Shown in pieces: positions 27,086-35,407 of a DNA stretch of 64,000 bases. How positions within the stretch are numbered: position 1 is the first letter of the stretch; the number at the start of each line of letters is the position of its first letter. Made by a program: the position numbers and the translations under genes. The notes beneath the pieces were generated by a model. The model had not been told where the DNA came from and made no database searches. It was given only the letters and a program-made list of their open reading frames with translations. Origin of the DNA: Neoroseomonas lacus (lineage in GTDB: Bacteria; Pseudomonadota; Alphaproteobacteria; Acetobacterales; Acetobacteraceae); contig NZ_BMKW01000018.1 of NCBI RefSeq assembly GCF_014644535.1, positions 1 through 64,000 of the forward strand, given 5' to 3'.

Positions 27086-27481
27086 ATGCTTCGCCGCCTG
27101 CTGCCTGCCGTCGTCGCCCTGATCGGTGCTGCCATCGTTTCGGCCTGCGCACCTCAGACCGTCTATGTGCCGCAACCCGTTGCCGTCGCGCCGCCGCCGA
27201 TCGGCCAAGCCTGTGACAGCCGCTTCCAGGTGGTCAACCAATCCTCCCGCACGGTGCTGACGCTGCAATACAGCCATTCCAGCCTGGCGAATTGGGGCGT
27301 GGACCAGCTTGGCCAGAACGTGCTGCCGCCGGGGCGCGTGTGGAATGCCCGCGCGTCCAACGCCGGCAACTATGACTTCCGCATCACCTGGGCCGGTGGC
27401 GGGGCCGCCGAACTGCGCCAGGTCAACATCTGTCTGGCCAGCCAGATCATCGTGACGAACCGGGGGCTCATCGCCCGCTGA
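27086..27481 (+). CDS. Small lipoprotein of unknown function
   Basis: A 131-residue predicted lipoprotein. The signal peptide MLRRLLPAVVALIGAAIVSA ends in Cys21 (VSAC). The mature part has a Pro/Val-rich stretch (VYVPQPVAVAPPP) and then a small beta-rich domain with two further Cys. FQVVNQSSRTVLTLQYSHS and YDFRITWAGG resemble periplasmic domains seen in Acetobacteraceae hypothetical proteins; I cannot name a family. No strong ribosome site is visible. A hairpin follows 66 bp after the stop. Confidence 0.7.
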   Translation: MLRRLLPAVVALIGAAIVSACAPQTVYVPQPVAVAPPPIGQACDSRFQVVNQSSRTVLTLQYSHSSLANWGVDQLGQNVLPPGRVWNARASNAGNYDFRITWAGGGAAELRQVNICLASQIIVTNRGLIAR

Positions 27482-27547
27482 ATGGCCGGCCGGGGAAGCG
27501 CCGCGGGGCGCATTTCCCTCCGCCATGCCGTCGCGTCAGTGTTCTGC

Positions 27548-27584
27548 CCCCCTCGTTCGCAGCGCTGTGCTGCGAATGAGGGGG
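27548..27584 (+). terminator. Long GC-rich hairpin downstream of the lipoprotein gene
   Basis: A 15-bp stem with a single G-U pair (CCCCCTCGTTCGCAG at 27548-27562 with 27570-27584) and a 7-nt loop. No T-run follows. It could terminate or protect the lipoprotein mRNA. Confidence 0.5.
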
Positions 27585-27733
27585 ATCAGCAGGCCACTGA
27601 AAGCAAGGGCTAGTGGCGCGACGATGGAACTCGCCACGCAGCGGCGAGCTTCAGATTCGGGACACTTGACCGGCTTCCGTTCGCTCCGGCACGCGAAACC
27701 CGCTCTACCCGACTGTTTTTGCGAGCATCTTCA

Positions 27734-27761
27734 CCCGATCAGGTGATTTCACCTGATCGGG
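27734..27761. promoter_or_regulatory. 28-bp perfect palindrome before the thiazoline-hydrolase-like gene
   Basis: CCCGATCAGGTGA, two central T, then its exact reverse complement. It lies 46 bp before the ATG at 27808, in a stretch less GC-rich than the surroundings. As DNA it looks like a dimeric repressor site (core ATCAGGTGA); as RNA its two-base loop would be strained, which favours an operator over a terminator. Which regulator binds is unknown. Confidence 0.6.
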
Positions 27762-27807
27762 ATCTGCTCTAGCCTCCCCGTCGTCATCGACATCGGGGAG
27801 TTTTCGC

Positions 27808-28281
27808 ATGGCCGAGGAACGACTGGGCATCCTGGAGCAGCGCCGCATTGAGGCCGCCTTCGCCCGCGGCATCTATGACGAGATGAAGGCCGAGCTGGGC
27901 GAGGCGCGGGCCAAGGCGATCCTCACCAACGCCGTGGTCAAGCTGACGAAGTCCACCGCGGCCGAGATGGCGAAGGAAGGCCCCGGTGGGGCGCCCTCGC
28001 TCGACCATTTCATCGCGCTGCAACCGCTCTGGACGAAGGGTGATGCGCTGAAGATCGAAACCCTGCGCCAGGACTCAAGGCATTACGACTTCAACGTCGT
28101 GCGCTGCCGCTACGCCGAGATGTACCGCGAGATGGGCATCGCCGAACTCGGCGCCGTGCTGTCGTGCAATCGCGACGGCGCCTTCTGCGAGGGCTACGAC
28201 CCGAAGCTGAAGCTCGAACGGACTCAGACCATCATGGGCGGGGCGACGCATTGCGACTTCCGCTATCGCATGGAGGAATAG
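27808..28281 (+). CDS. L-2-amino-thiazoline-4-carboxylate hydrolase-like protein
   Basis: A 157-residue protein resembling the ATC hydrolase family (AtcB-like, involved in L-cysteine formation from aminothiazoline carboxylate) found widely as orphan genes. Supporting segments: NVVRCRYAEMYREMGIAELG near residue 95, LSCNRDGAFCEGYDPKLKLERT and a C-terminal MGGATHCDFRYRM. Four cysteines are present, two bracketing the RDGAF segment. GGGGAG precedes the ATG. It is translated just ahead of a methyltransferase. The true substrate of this branch is uncertain. Confidence 0.78.
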   Translation: MAEERLGILEQRRIEAAFARGIYDEMKAELGEARAKAILTNAVVKLTKSTAAEMAKEGPGGAPSLDHFIALQPLWTKGDALKIETLRQDSRHYDFNVVRCRYAEMYREMGIAELGAVLSCNRDGAFCEGYDPKLKLERTQTIMGGATHCDFRYRMEE

Positions 28282-28285
28282 GCGC

Positions 28286-29083
28286 GTGGTGGCCTATGTC
28301 GCGACCAGCGCGGAGGCCTATGAACGCAGCATGGGGCGATGGAGCGCGCGCCTCGCGGAGGCGATGCTCGATGTTCTCGCGCTGCCGGCCGGCGCCGCGG
28401 TGCTCGATGCCGGCTGCGGCACCGGCGCGCTCTCGGCCGCCATCAGTCGGCGAGATGGCGCGGCGCGCATCACGGGCGTCGATCTCAGCGAGGCCTTCCT
28501 GGCCTCGGCGCGGGCGCGGGTGCCTGCTGGCCGCTTCATGGTTGGGGATGTCACGCGGCTCGACCTGCCGGACGACGCCTTCGATGCGGCATTGTCGCTG
28601 CTGGTGCTGCAATTCGTGCCCGACCGTGCGGCGGCGGTGGCGGAACTCGCGCGGGTGGTGAAGCCCGGCGGCCTCGTTGCCGCGGCGATGTGGGACTTCA
28701 CCGGCGGCTTCGCCTTCCTGCGCGCCTTCGTCGACACCGTCGCCGCCACGGAGCCGGAGGGCGAGGCATTTCGCGCGCGATACTGGTCGGACCCGATCGG
28801 CACGCCGGGCCGGCTGTCGGCGTTGTTGCGCGATGCCGGACTGCGCGAGGTGGCGGAACGCGACGTCGTCATCCGCCAGGATTTCGCGGATTTCGCCGAT
28901 TGGTGGGGACCCTGGGCGCAGGGCGGGCAGGGTATCGCCGGCGCCTTCGTCGCCACCCTGCCGCCGGACCGCCTGCCACGCATCGAGGCGCTGTGCCGCC
29001 GCGCCTATTGCGCCGGCGCAGCGGATGGGCCGCGCTCCTTCGTCGCGGTGGCGCGGCTGGCGACCGGCCGACGTCAGGCGTGA
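28286..29083 (+). CDS. Class I SAM-dependent methyltransferase
   Basis: A 265-residue methyltransferase. Motif I is VLDAGCGTGALSAAI near residue 40, with the acidic motif II in ITGVDLSEAF, then ARVVKPGGLVAAAMWDF (motif III). The C-terminal ~90 residues likely form the acceptor cap. Start GTG at 28286 lies 4 bp after the ATC-hydrolase-like gene, with GGAGGAAT overlapping that gene's stop. The methyl acceptor is unknown; UbiE-like small molecule methylation is typical for this fold. Confidence 0.88.
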   Translation: MVAYVATSAEAYERSMGRWSARLAEAMLDVLALPAGAAVLDAGCGTGALSAAISRRDGAARITGVDLSEAFLASARARVPAGRFMVGDVTRLDLPDDAFDAALSLLVLQFVPDRAAAVAELARVVKPGGLVAAAMWDFTGGFAFLRAFVDTVAATEPEGEAFRARYWSDPIGTPGRLSALLRDAGLREVAERDVVIRQDFADFADWWGPWAQGGQGIAGAFVATLPPDRLPRIEALCRRAYCAGAADGPRSFVAVARLATGRRQA

Positions 29084-29133
29084 CGGGGCGTGGCGTCTGG
29101 GCGATAAGGCCTCCAGAACTTGGAGGAAGCACC

Positions 29134-30114
29134 ATGATCCGCCTGACGCGCCGCGCCGCACTGAGCCTGCCGCTGGCCATCCCTGCCGTCGCCCATGCCC
29201 AGGAATGGCGGCCCGGCCAGCAATCCCGCATCGTGGTGCCCGCAGCACCCGGCGGCACCACGGACATCATGGCCCGCCTGCTCGGCCAGTATCTGCAGGG
29301 CCGCTGGGGCACGCCGGTGGTGGTGGAAAATCGCTCCGGCGCCGGCGGCACGATCGGGACGGTCGAGGTGGTGCGCAGCGCGGCCGACGGCCGCACCATG
29401 TTGATGGGCAATATCGGCCCGCAGGCCATCGCCTATTCCCTGTTCCGCAACCTGCAGTACCGGCCCGATAGCCTTACAGCCGTCGCCAACGTGATCCGCG
29501 GGCCGAATGTGCTGGTGCTGCATCCTTCCGTCCCGGCCCGCACGGTGCCGGAATTCATCGCCTGGCTGAAGAGCCAGGGCGGGCGCGTCGCCTACGGAAC
29601 CTCGGGCATGGGGCAGTCGCCGCATCTGTCCGGAGTGTGGTTCAACCAGCTCGCCGGCACCCAGGCGGAGGCGGTGCATTTCCGCGGCGCCGGGCCGCTG
29701 CTGATCGACCTGCTCGCCGGCAATGTGCAGTTCGCCTTCGACAACCTCACCAGTTCGATGGACCACATCCGCGGTGGCCGGCTGCGCGCGCTCGGCGTCA
29801 CCACGGCCGAGCGCAGCCCGGAACTGCCCGATCTGCCCGCCATCCGCGAGACGGCGCCCGAACTCGCCCCCTATGACGTCGCCACGTGGTTCGGGCTGTT
29901 CATGGCGGCCGGCGTGCCGGCCGAGGTCGTGCGTAGCGTGAATGGTGAGATTCAGACGCTGCTTGCCCTGCCCGAGACGCGGGCGCGCTTCGCCCAGATG
30001 GGTGGCGTGCCGGCGCCCGGCACGCCGGAGGATTTCGCGACCTTCGTGCGCAACGAGATCGAGAAGTGGCGCGGCGTGATCCAGCGCGAAGGGTTGCAGA
30101 TGGACGCCACCTGA
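29134..30114 (+). CDS. Bug/TctC-type periplasmic solute receptor
   Basis: A 326-residue tripartite tricarboxylate transporter receptor (Bug family). An arginine-containing signal peptide (MIRLTRRAALSLPLAIPAVA) ends at AHAQ; the mature part begins with RIVVPAAPGGTTDIMARLLG, the Bug ligand-loop hallmark. GPQAIAYSLFRNL and a YGTSGMGQSPHLSG stretch follow. It would bind a carboxylate in the periplasm. TGGAGGAAGC before the ATG. The next gene is a close paralogue. No TctA/TctB permease is in the window, so it is an orphan receptor here. Confidence 0.93.
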   Translation: MIRLTRRAALSLPLAIPAVAHAQEWRPGQQSRIVVPAAPGGTTDIMARLLGQYLQGRWGTPVVVENRSGAGGTIGTVEVVRSAADGRTMLMGNIGPQAIAYSLFRNLQYRPDSLTAVANVIRGPNVLVLHPSVPARTVPEFIAWLKSQGGRVAYGTSGMGQSPHLSGVWFNQLAGTQAEAVHFRGAGPLLIDLLAGNVQFAFDNLTSSMDHIRGGRLRALGVTTAERSPELPDLPAIRETAPELAPYDVATWFGLFMAAGVPAEVVRSVNGEIQTLLALPETRARFAQMGGVPAPGTPEDFATFVRNEIEKWRGVIQREGLQMDAT

Positions 30115-30125
30115 TCGGAGTAAGG

Positions 30126-30147
30126 CCGGGGGAGGGAACTCCCCCGG
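30126..30147 (+). terminator. Hairpin with pyrimidine tail after the first Bug gene
   Basis: A perfect 9-bp stem CCGGGGGAG / CTCCCCCGG with GGAA loop, followed by ACCCCCTTCTTCTTTT. The T-rich tail makes it the most terminator-like of the intergenic hairpins. It resembles the element at 19566-19587 inverted. Confidence 0.65.
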
Positions 30148-30274
30148 ACCCCCTTCTTCTTTTGGCTGTCACCAGGGCTTTCCGGCGCGGTGGCGGCGCC
30201 CATCCGGCGTTGGGCTTTCCGTCTTGTTCTGGGTGCGTCATGCTCCTCCCAGCAAATAAAAGGGAGGAAACACG

Positions 30275-31258
30275 ATGATCGCGACCAATCGCCGCGCGGT
30301 ACTCGCCGCGCCGTTTGTCGCCCTGCCGGCGCTGGCCCGCGCGCAAGCCTGGCGTCCACCAGGCCAGACCCGCATCGTCGTCCCCGCCGCCGCGGGGGGC
30401 ACCACCGACATCATGGCGCGGCTCATCGCGCAGTTCCTGCAGGCGCGCTGGGGCACGCCAGTGGTGGTCGACAACCGCGCCGGCGCCGGTGGCACGATCG
30501 GCACGCTGGAAGTGGTGCGCGCGCGCCCCGACGGCACGACGCTGCTGCTGGGCAATATCGGGCCGCAGGCGATCGGCTATTCGCTGTTCCGCAACCTGCC
30601 CTATCGCGCCGACCAGCTCGCACCGATCGCCGGGACCATTCGCGGGCCGAATGTGCTGGTGGTGCATCCCTCCGTACAGGCCAATTCGGTCGCCGAACTG
30701 GCGGCGCTGCTGCGGGCGCGGCCGGGCGAGATCCCCTATGCCTCGACCGGCGTGGGGCAGTCGACGCATCTCTCACCCGTGTGGATGCTGCAACTGATGA
30801 ACGCGCAGGCGATCCATGTGCCGTTCCGCGGCTCCGCGCCGGCGCAGGTCGAGATCCTGGCGGGCAATGTCACCTTCCTGATCGACAACCTCACCGGCAT
30901 CATCAGCCATATCCAGTCCGGCGGCGTGCGGGCGCTGGCGGTGACCAGCGCCGAACGCCATCCCCTGCTGCCCGATGTGCCCGCGATGCGCGAGACGATG
31001 CCGGAACTGGCGAGCTACGACGTCAATACCTGGTTCGGCCTTTTCGGCCCCGCGGCGATGCCACCCGAGGCGGTGATGACGCTGAATGCCGAGGTGATGG
31101 CGTTGCTCGCACTGCCCGAGACGGAGCGGCGATTCCACGAGCTTGGCGGGGTGCCGATGATCGGGACCCCGGAGCAATTCGCCGCCTTCGTGCGCAGCGA
31201 GACGACGAAATGGGCAGAGGTCATCCACAAGGAAGGACTGCAACTCGACGCCGGCTGA
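30275..31258 (+). CDS. Bug/TctC-type periplasmic solute receptor (paralogue of the preceding)
   Basis: A 327-residue Bug receptor with signal peptide MIATNRRAVLAAPFVALPAL. RIVVPAAAGGTTDIMARLIA and GPQAIGYSLFRNLPYR match the upstream paralogue nearly residue for residue, so the pair arose by tandem duplication. Differences concentrate in the ligand-facing middle. GGGAGGAAACACG precedes the ATG. It sits downstream of a terminator-like hairpin and so may have its own promoter in the 160-bp gap. Ligand unknown. Confidence 0.93.
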   Translation: MIATNRRAVLAAPFVALPALARAQAWRPPGQTRIVVPAAAGGTTDIMARLIAQFLQARWGTPVVVDNRAGAGGTIGTLEVVRARPDGTTLLLGNIGPQAIGYSLFRNLPYRADQLAPIAGTIRGPNVLVVHPSVQANSVAELAALLRARPGEIPYASTGVGQSTHLSPVWMLQLMNAQAIHVPFRGSAPAQVEILAGNVTFLIDNLTGIISHIQSGGVRALAVTSAERHPLLPDVPAMRETMPELASYDVNTWFGLFGPAAMPPEAVMTLNAEVMALLALPETERRFHELGGVPMIGTPEQFAAFVRSETTKWAEVIHKEGLQLDAG

Positions 31259-31322
31259 ATGGCGTTGACGCCGGGGCCGGCGCACCGCAGCCTCACGCGC
31301 CTGAGCCCCGGAGGACCACACC

Positions 31323-32894
31323 ATGCACCTGACCCGTGCCGCGGCGGTCGCCGCGCTGCTTGCCCTGGCCACGCCGGCCGGGGCGAAGAGCCTGTCCTGG
31401 TCCTTCTCGGCGGATATCCTGACGCTCGATCCGCATTCATCGAACAACACCTTCACCAATGCCTTCCTCGACAACGTCTATGAGACGCTGGTGCGCCACA
31501 ATCAGCGGCTGGAACTGGAACCGGCCCTGGCGACGCGGTGGGAGGTGGTCTCGCCGACGGTCTGGCGCTTCCAACTGCGCGACGGCGTGCGATTCCAGGG
31601 CGGCGAGACCTTCGGCGCCGAGGATGTGGTGTTCTCCTGGCAGCGGCTGAACACGCCGGGTGCGCTCGCGCGCGGCGTGCTGTCCATCATCAAGGAGATC
31701 CGCGCCACCGGCCCGCTGACGGTCGAGATCGAGACGGAGCGGCCCTTCCCGATCCTGCTCAACGCGCTGACCCAGATGCACATCATGGATGCCGGCTGGG
31801 CGGCGGCGAACAACGCGGCGGCGGCGACCAATTTGCAGGCGCGCGAGGAGACCGGCGCCTCCCGCGCCGCCAACGGCACCGGGCCGTTCCGCATCATCAG
31901 CCGGCAGATCGACGGGCCGACCGTGCTGGCGCCCTATGCCGGCTGGTGGGACACGCCGCAGCACAACCTGACCGAAGTGACTTTCCAGCCGATCCGCAGC
32001 GCGCCGACGCGCACCGCGGCCCTGCTCGGCGGCCAAGTGGATGCGCTGGTGGAACTGCCGCTGCAGGACATTCCGCGCATCGAGGCGAACGCGAACCTCA
32101 AGGTCGTGCAGGGGCCGGAGCTGCGCACCATCTATCTCGGCTTCGACCATTTCCGCGATGAGCTGGTCTATTCCGACGTGCGCGGGCGCAACCCGCTGCG
32201 CGATGTCCGCGTGCGTCAGGCGATCTACCAGGCAATTGATGTCGAGACGCTGCGGCGGTCGGTCATGCGCGGCAATGCGTGGATTGCCGGCACCATGGCG
32301 AGCCCCTTCCTCAACGGCGCGCCGACCGACATCAACACGCGCACCTTCCCCTACGACCCCGATGCGGCGAAGCGGCTGCTGGCGGAGGCCGGGTATCCGG
32401 ATGGCTTCTCGCTCGGCCTCGCCTGCCCGAATGACCGCTACGTCTATGACGAGCGGCTGTGCATCGCGATCTCAGGCATGCTGGGGCGCGTGGGCATTCG
32501 CATCATTCCGCAATTCGAGACGGTGGCGCTGTGGTCGCGGCGGATCAATGCGAGCGACGTGTCGATGTTCATGGTCGGCCATGCCGGGCTGCCGCTCGCC
32601 GATGTGTATTCCACCCTGTCGGAGGTGCTGCGCACGCGCACGCCGAATGCGGCGGGGCTGAATGTCGGGCGCTGGTCGAATGCGGCATTCGACGCGCTGG
32701 TCGACCGCATCGCCGAGACGGGCGACGAGACGCAGCGCCGCGCCCTGATCCGCGAGGCGCTGCTGATCGAAAAGCGCGAGGTCGCCCATGTGCCGCTGCA
32801 CCAGCAGCCGGTGGTGTGGGCGTCGCGGCGGAACATCGACCTGGCGCAGTCACCGGACAACCGGCTGCGCCTTCGCTATGTGCAGGTGAACTGA
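31323..32894 (+). CDS. ABC transporter substrate-binding protein, family 5 (peptide/opine type)
   Basis: A 523-residue periplasmic binding protein of the DppA/OppA family. The signal peptide ends near ATPAGA. The N-terminal lobe has SWSFSADILTLDPHSSNN and ALATRWEVVSPTVWRFQLRDGVRFQGGE, and the fold continues with MASPFLNGAP near residue 325 and WSRRINASDVSMFMVGHAG. It would capture a peptide or other small amide for an ABC importer; no permease genes adjoin. GGAGG precedes the ATG. The downstream amidohydrolase starts at the very next base after its stop, hinting that the ligand may be hydrolysed by that enzyme. Confidence 0.93.
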   Translation: MHLTRAAAVAALLALATPAGAKSLSWSFSADILTLDPHSSNNTFTNAFLDNVYETLVRHNQRLELEPALATRWEVVSPTVWRFQLRDGVRFQGGETFGAEDVVFSWQRLNTPGALARGVLSIIKEIRATGPLTVEIETERPFPILLNALTQMHIMDAGWAAANNAAAATNLQAREETGASRAANGTGPFRIISRQIDGPTVLAPYAGWWDTPQHNLTEVTFQPIRSAPTRTAALLGGQVDALVELPLQDIPRIEANANLKVVQGPELRTIYLGFDHFRDELVYSDVRGRNPLRDVRVRQAIYQAIDVETLRRSVMRGNAWIAGTMASPFLNGAPTDINTRTFPYDPDAAKRLLAEAGYPDGFSLGLACPNDRYVYDERLCIAISGMLGRVGIRIIPQFETVALWSRRINASDVSMFMVGHAGLPLADVYSTLSEVLRTRTPNAAGLNVGRWSNAAFDALVDRIAETGDETQRRALIREALLIEKREVAHVPLHQQPVVWASRRNIDLAQSPDNRLRLRYVQVN

Positions 32895-34313
32895 ATGGCT
32901 GATCTCATCGTCTCCGGCGGCACCGTCATCACCATGGATGGCGGCCGCCGGGTGATCCCGGACGGCGCCGTTGCGGTGACCGGCGCGACCATCGCCGCCG
33001 TCGGCCCGCGTGCCGAGGTGGAAGCGGCGCATGCCGCGAGCCGCCGCATCGATGCGCGCGGCAAGGCAATCCTGCCCGGGCTGATCGACGGCCATGCGCA
33101 CGCGGGCCATGGTCTGGTGAAGACGATGGGCAGCGGCGATTCCGCGGCCTGGTCCGAAGCCTGCCGCGTCATCTACACGCTGGCCTCGCCGCCCTCCTTC
33201 TGGCGCGCGGAGGCGGCGCTGGCGGGGCTCGAATTGCTCAAGTTCGGTGTCACCACCTCGGTGATGCTGCTCGGCGGCGGCGATTCCATCGGCCGCGTCG
33301 ACGACCCGGCGCATGGCGACGCGCATGTGGACGGCATCAATGCCATCGGCATCCGCCGCGTGATGGTGCTGGGGCCGACGCGGCCGCCGTTTCCGCGACC
33401 CTATCGCGGCGCCGATGGGTCAGTGCGCGATGTCTCCTTCGAGCAGCAGGCCGAGACGATCGGCACGCTGGTCGAGCGTCACCACAACAAGGGCCGCATC
33501 ACCTGCGCGACGCTGATGCCGGTCTATCGCGAGGAGACGCACGACGCCGCGAAGGTGCGCAAGATCGAGGCGCAGGGCCGCGTCATCCGTGACATCGGCA
33601 GCAAGGCGGGCGCGTGGTTCCACCAGGATGGCCACCGCGGCGGGTCGATCGAGATGGCCGACCGCATGTTCGGCCTGCTCGGCCCCGATGCCTGGCTGTC
33701 GCATTGCACCGACCTGACCGAGGCGGATATCGCCACGCTGGTGCGCACCGGCACGTCGGTGGTGCACAACCCCTCCGCTATCGCGGCGGTGCGCGGCTTC
33801 TGCCCGGTGATCGAAATGCTGGACCGCGGCGTGACGGTGATGATCGGGTCGGACGGCACCGCGCCGGACCGGTCCACGGACATGTTCCGCCACATGTTCC
33901 AGGCGATGCGCTACCATCAGCGCGCCGCGCGGGACGAGGCGCTGCTGCCGCCGGGAAAGGCGCTGGAGATGGTGACCATCGACGCCGCGAAGGGCCTCGG
34001 CATGGCGGACCGCATCGGCAGCCTGGAGGTCGGCAAGCAGGCCGACATCATCACCGTGGAACTGATGGCGCCACATATGCTGCCGGCGAACATGCCGGTG
34101 CATCGCGTGGTGTATTTCGCCTCGGGCGGCGATGTGCGCGACGTGGTGGTGGGCGGCGAGATCCTGATGCGCGATCGCGTCGCCCCACATGTGGACGAGG
34201 CCGCGATTGCCGAGGCGGCGAATGCCGAGACGGCGCGGATGCTCGCCCAATCCGGCATGGCCGGCATGATCGTGGAAGACCCTGGCTGGGGGCTGACGCG
34301 GCGTCGCGGGTGA
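32895..34313 (+). CDS. Amidohydrolase of the cytosine deaminase/TrzN-AtzA type
   Basis: A 472-residue metal-dependent amidohydrolase. The HxH metal motif is in PGLIDGHAHAGHG near residue 60; further ligands are His in GAWFHQDGHRG near 240, His in LSHCTDLT near 275 and Asp in MIGSDGTAPDRSTDMF near 320. The C-terminus (GSLEVGKQADIITVEL) is the usual beta-sandwich. It may deaminate or hydrolyse a ring or side-chain nitrogen. The ATG abuts the solute-binding protein stop. The surrounding receptors suggest a scavenged nitrogenous compound; the substrate is unknown. Confidence 0.92.
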   Translation: MADLIVSGGTVITMDGGRRVIPDGAVAVTGATIAAVGPRAEVEAAHAASRRIDARGKAILPGLIDGHAHAGHGLVKTMGSGDSAAWSEACRVIYTLASPPSFWRAEAALAGLELLKFGVTTSVMLLGGGDSIGRVDDPAHGDAHVDGINAIGIRRVMVLGPTRPPFPRPYRGADGSVRDVSFEQQAETIGTLVERHHNKGRITCATLMPVYREETHDAAKVRKIEAQGRVIRDIGSKAGAWFHQDGHRGGSIEMADRMFGLLGPDAWLSHCTDLTEADIATLVRTGTSVVHNPSAIAAVRGFCPVIEMLDRGVTVMIGSDGTAPDRSTDMFRHMFQAMRYHQRAARDEALLPPGKALEMVTIDAAKGLGMADRIGSLEVGKQADIITVELMAPHMLPANMPVHRVVYFASGGDVRDVVVGGEILMRDRVAPHVDEAAIAEAANAETARMLAQSGMAGMIVEDPGWGLTRRRG

Positions 34314-34434
34314 GGTCGCGCTTGATGACGGGCGGCTGAGGCCGCGCTCGACGTTGGGCGGCTGACGCGATGCCCACCGTTGATGCGCGGCCCGGTTCGG
34401 GCCACGCTGCGCGGGTCCTGGGAGGACCCAGCGT

Positions 34435-35406
34435 ATGATCCAACGACGTCATCTCATCGCGGCGGCTGCCGCCTGCGTCGCGACGCCTGCCCTCGCGCAG
34501 CCAGCCTGGCCGACGCGGCCGGTGCGCCTCATCCTGCCGGATACGCCCGGCAGCGGCAACGATACCACGGCCCGGCTGTTCTCGCCGCTGCTGGAAGGTG
34601 CGCTGGGCCAGCCCTTCGTGGTGGAGAACCGCGGCGGCGCCGGCGGGCGCATCGGGGTGGAGGCCGGCTTCCGCGCCCCGCCGGACGGCTATTCCTTCCT
34701 GCTCGGCAATGCCGGGTCGAACGGCATCAATGCCGCGATCTATCGCGACCTGCCCTATGACCTGACCAATGCCTTCGAGCCGATATCGCTGCTGGTGGTC
34801 GGGCCCAATGCGCTGATCGTCAACACGCGCGTGCTGCCGGTGGCGAATGTCGCGGAGCTGATCGCCACGATCCGTGCGCGACCCGGTGCGTTGAACTACG
34901 CCTCGGCCGGCGTCGGGTCCTCGGCGCATATGAACATGGAGCTGTTCAAGAACCAGGCGGGGCTGGACATCGTCCACGTTCCGTACCGCGGATCCCCGGC
35001 CCTGGTGCAGGCGGTGATCGCCGGCGAGGCGCCGCTCGCCTTCGGCAACCTGGTGAATGTCATGCCGCAGGTGCGCAGCGGCGAAGTGAAGCTGCTGGCG
35101 ATCACCTCGATGTCGCGCCTGCCCGACCTGCCCGACACGCCCACCATCCATGAAAGCGGCCTGCCGAATTTCGAGACGGTGGCGTGGAACGGGCTGCTCG
35201 CGCCAAAGGGCACGCCAGCGCCGATCCGCGACAGGCTGCTCGCCGAACTGGTGAAGCTGCGCGGCAATGAGACGCTGCGCGACCGCATCCGCCTGCTGGG
35301 CGGCGATCTCGTCGTCTCGACGCCCGAGGCCTTCCAGCAGCGCATCGAGCACGATATCGCGCAGTGGACGCGCCTCGCCGCCGCCGCCAACATCACGGCG
35401 CAATAG
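34435..35406 (+). CDS. Bug/TctC-type periplasmic solute receptor
   Basis: A 323-residue Bug receptor. The signal peptide MIQRRHLIAAAAACVATPALAQ is followed by RLILPDTPGSGNDTTARLFS, a variant of the ligand loop with serine and asparagine in place of the GGTTD of its paralogues. LNYASAGVGSSAHMNMELFK follows. The altered loop suggests a different ligand. GGGAGG precedes the ATG. It is placed between the amidohydrolase and the enolase-superfamily gene, so uptake and catabolism of one compound is plausible. Confidence 0.92.
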   Translation: MIQRRHLIAAAAACVATPALAQPAWPTRPVRLILPDTPGSGNDTTARLFSPLLEGALGQPFVVENRGGAGGRIGVEAGFRAPPDGYSFLLGNAGSNGINAAIYRDLPYDLTNAFEPISLLVVGPNALIVNTRVLPVANVAELIATIRARPGALNYASAGVGSSAHMNMELFKNQAGLDIVHVPYRGSPALVQAVIAGEAPLAFGNLVNVMPQVRSGEVKLLAITSMSRLPDLPDTPTIHESGLPNFETVAWNGLLAPKGTPAPIRDRLLAELVKLRGNETLRDRIRLLGGDLVVSTPEAFQQRIEHDIAQWTRLAAAANITAQ

Positions 35407-35407
35407 G

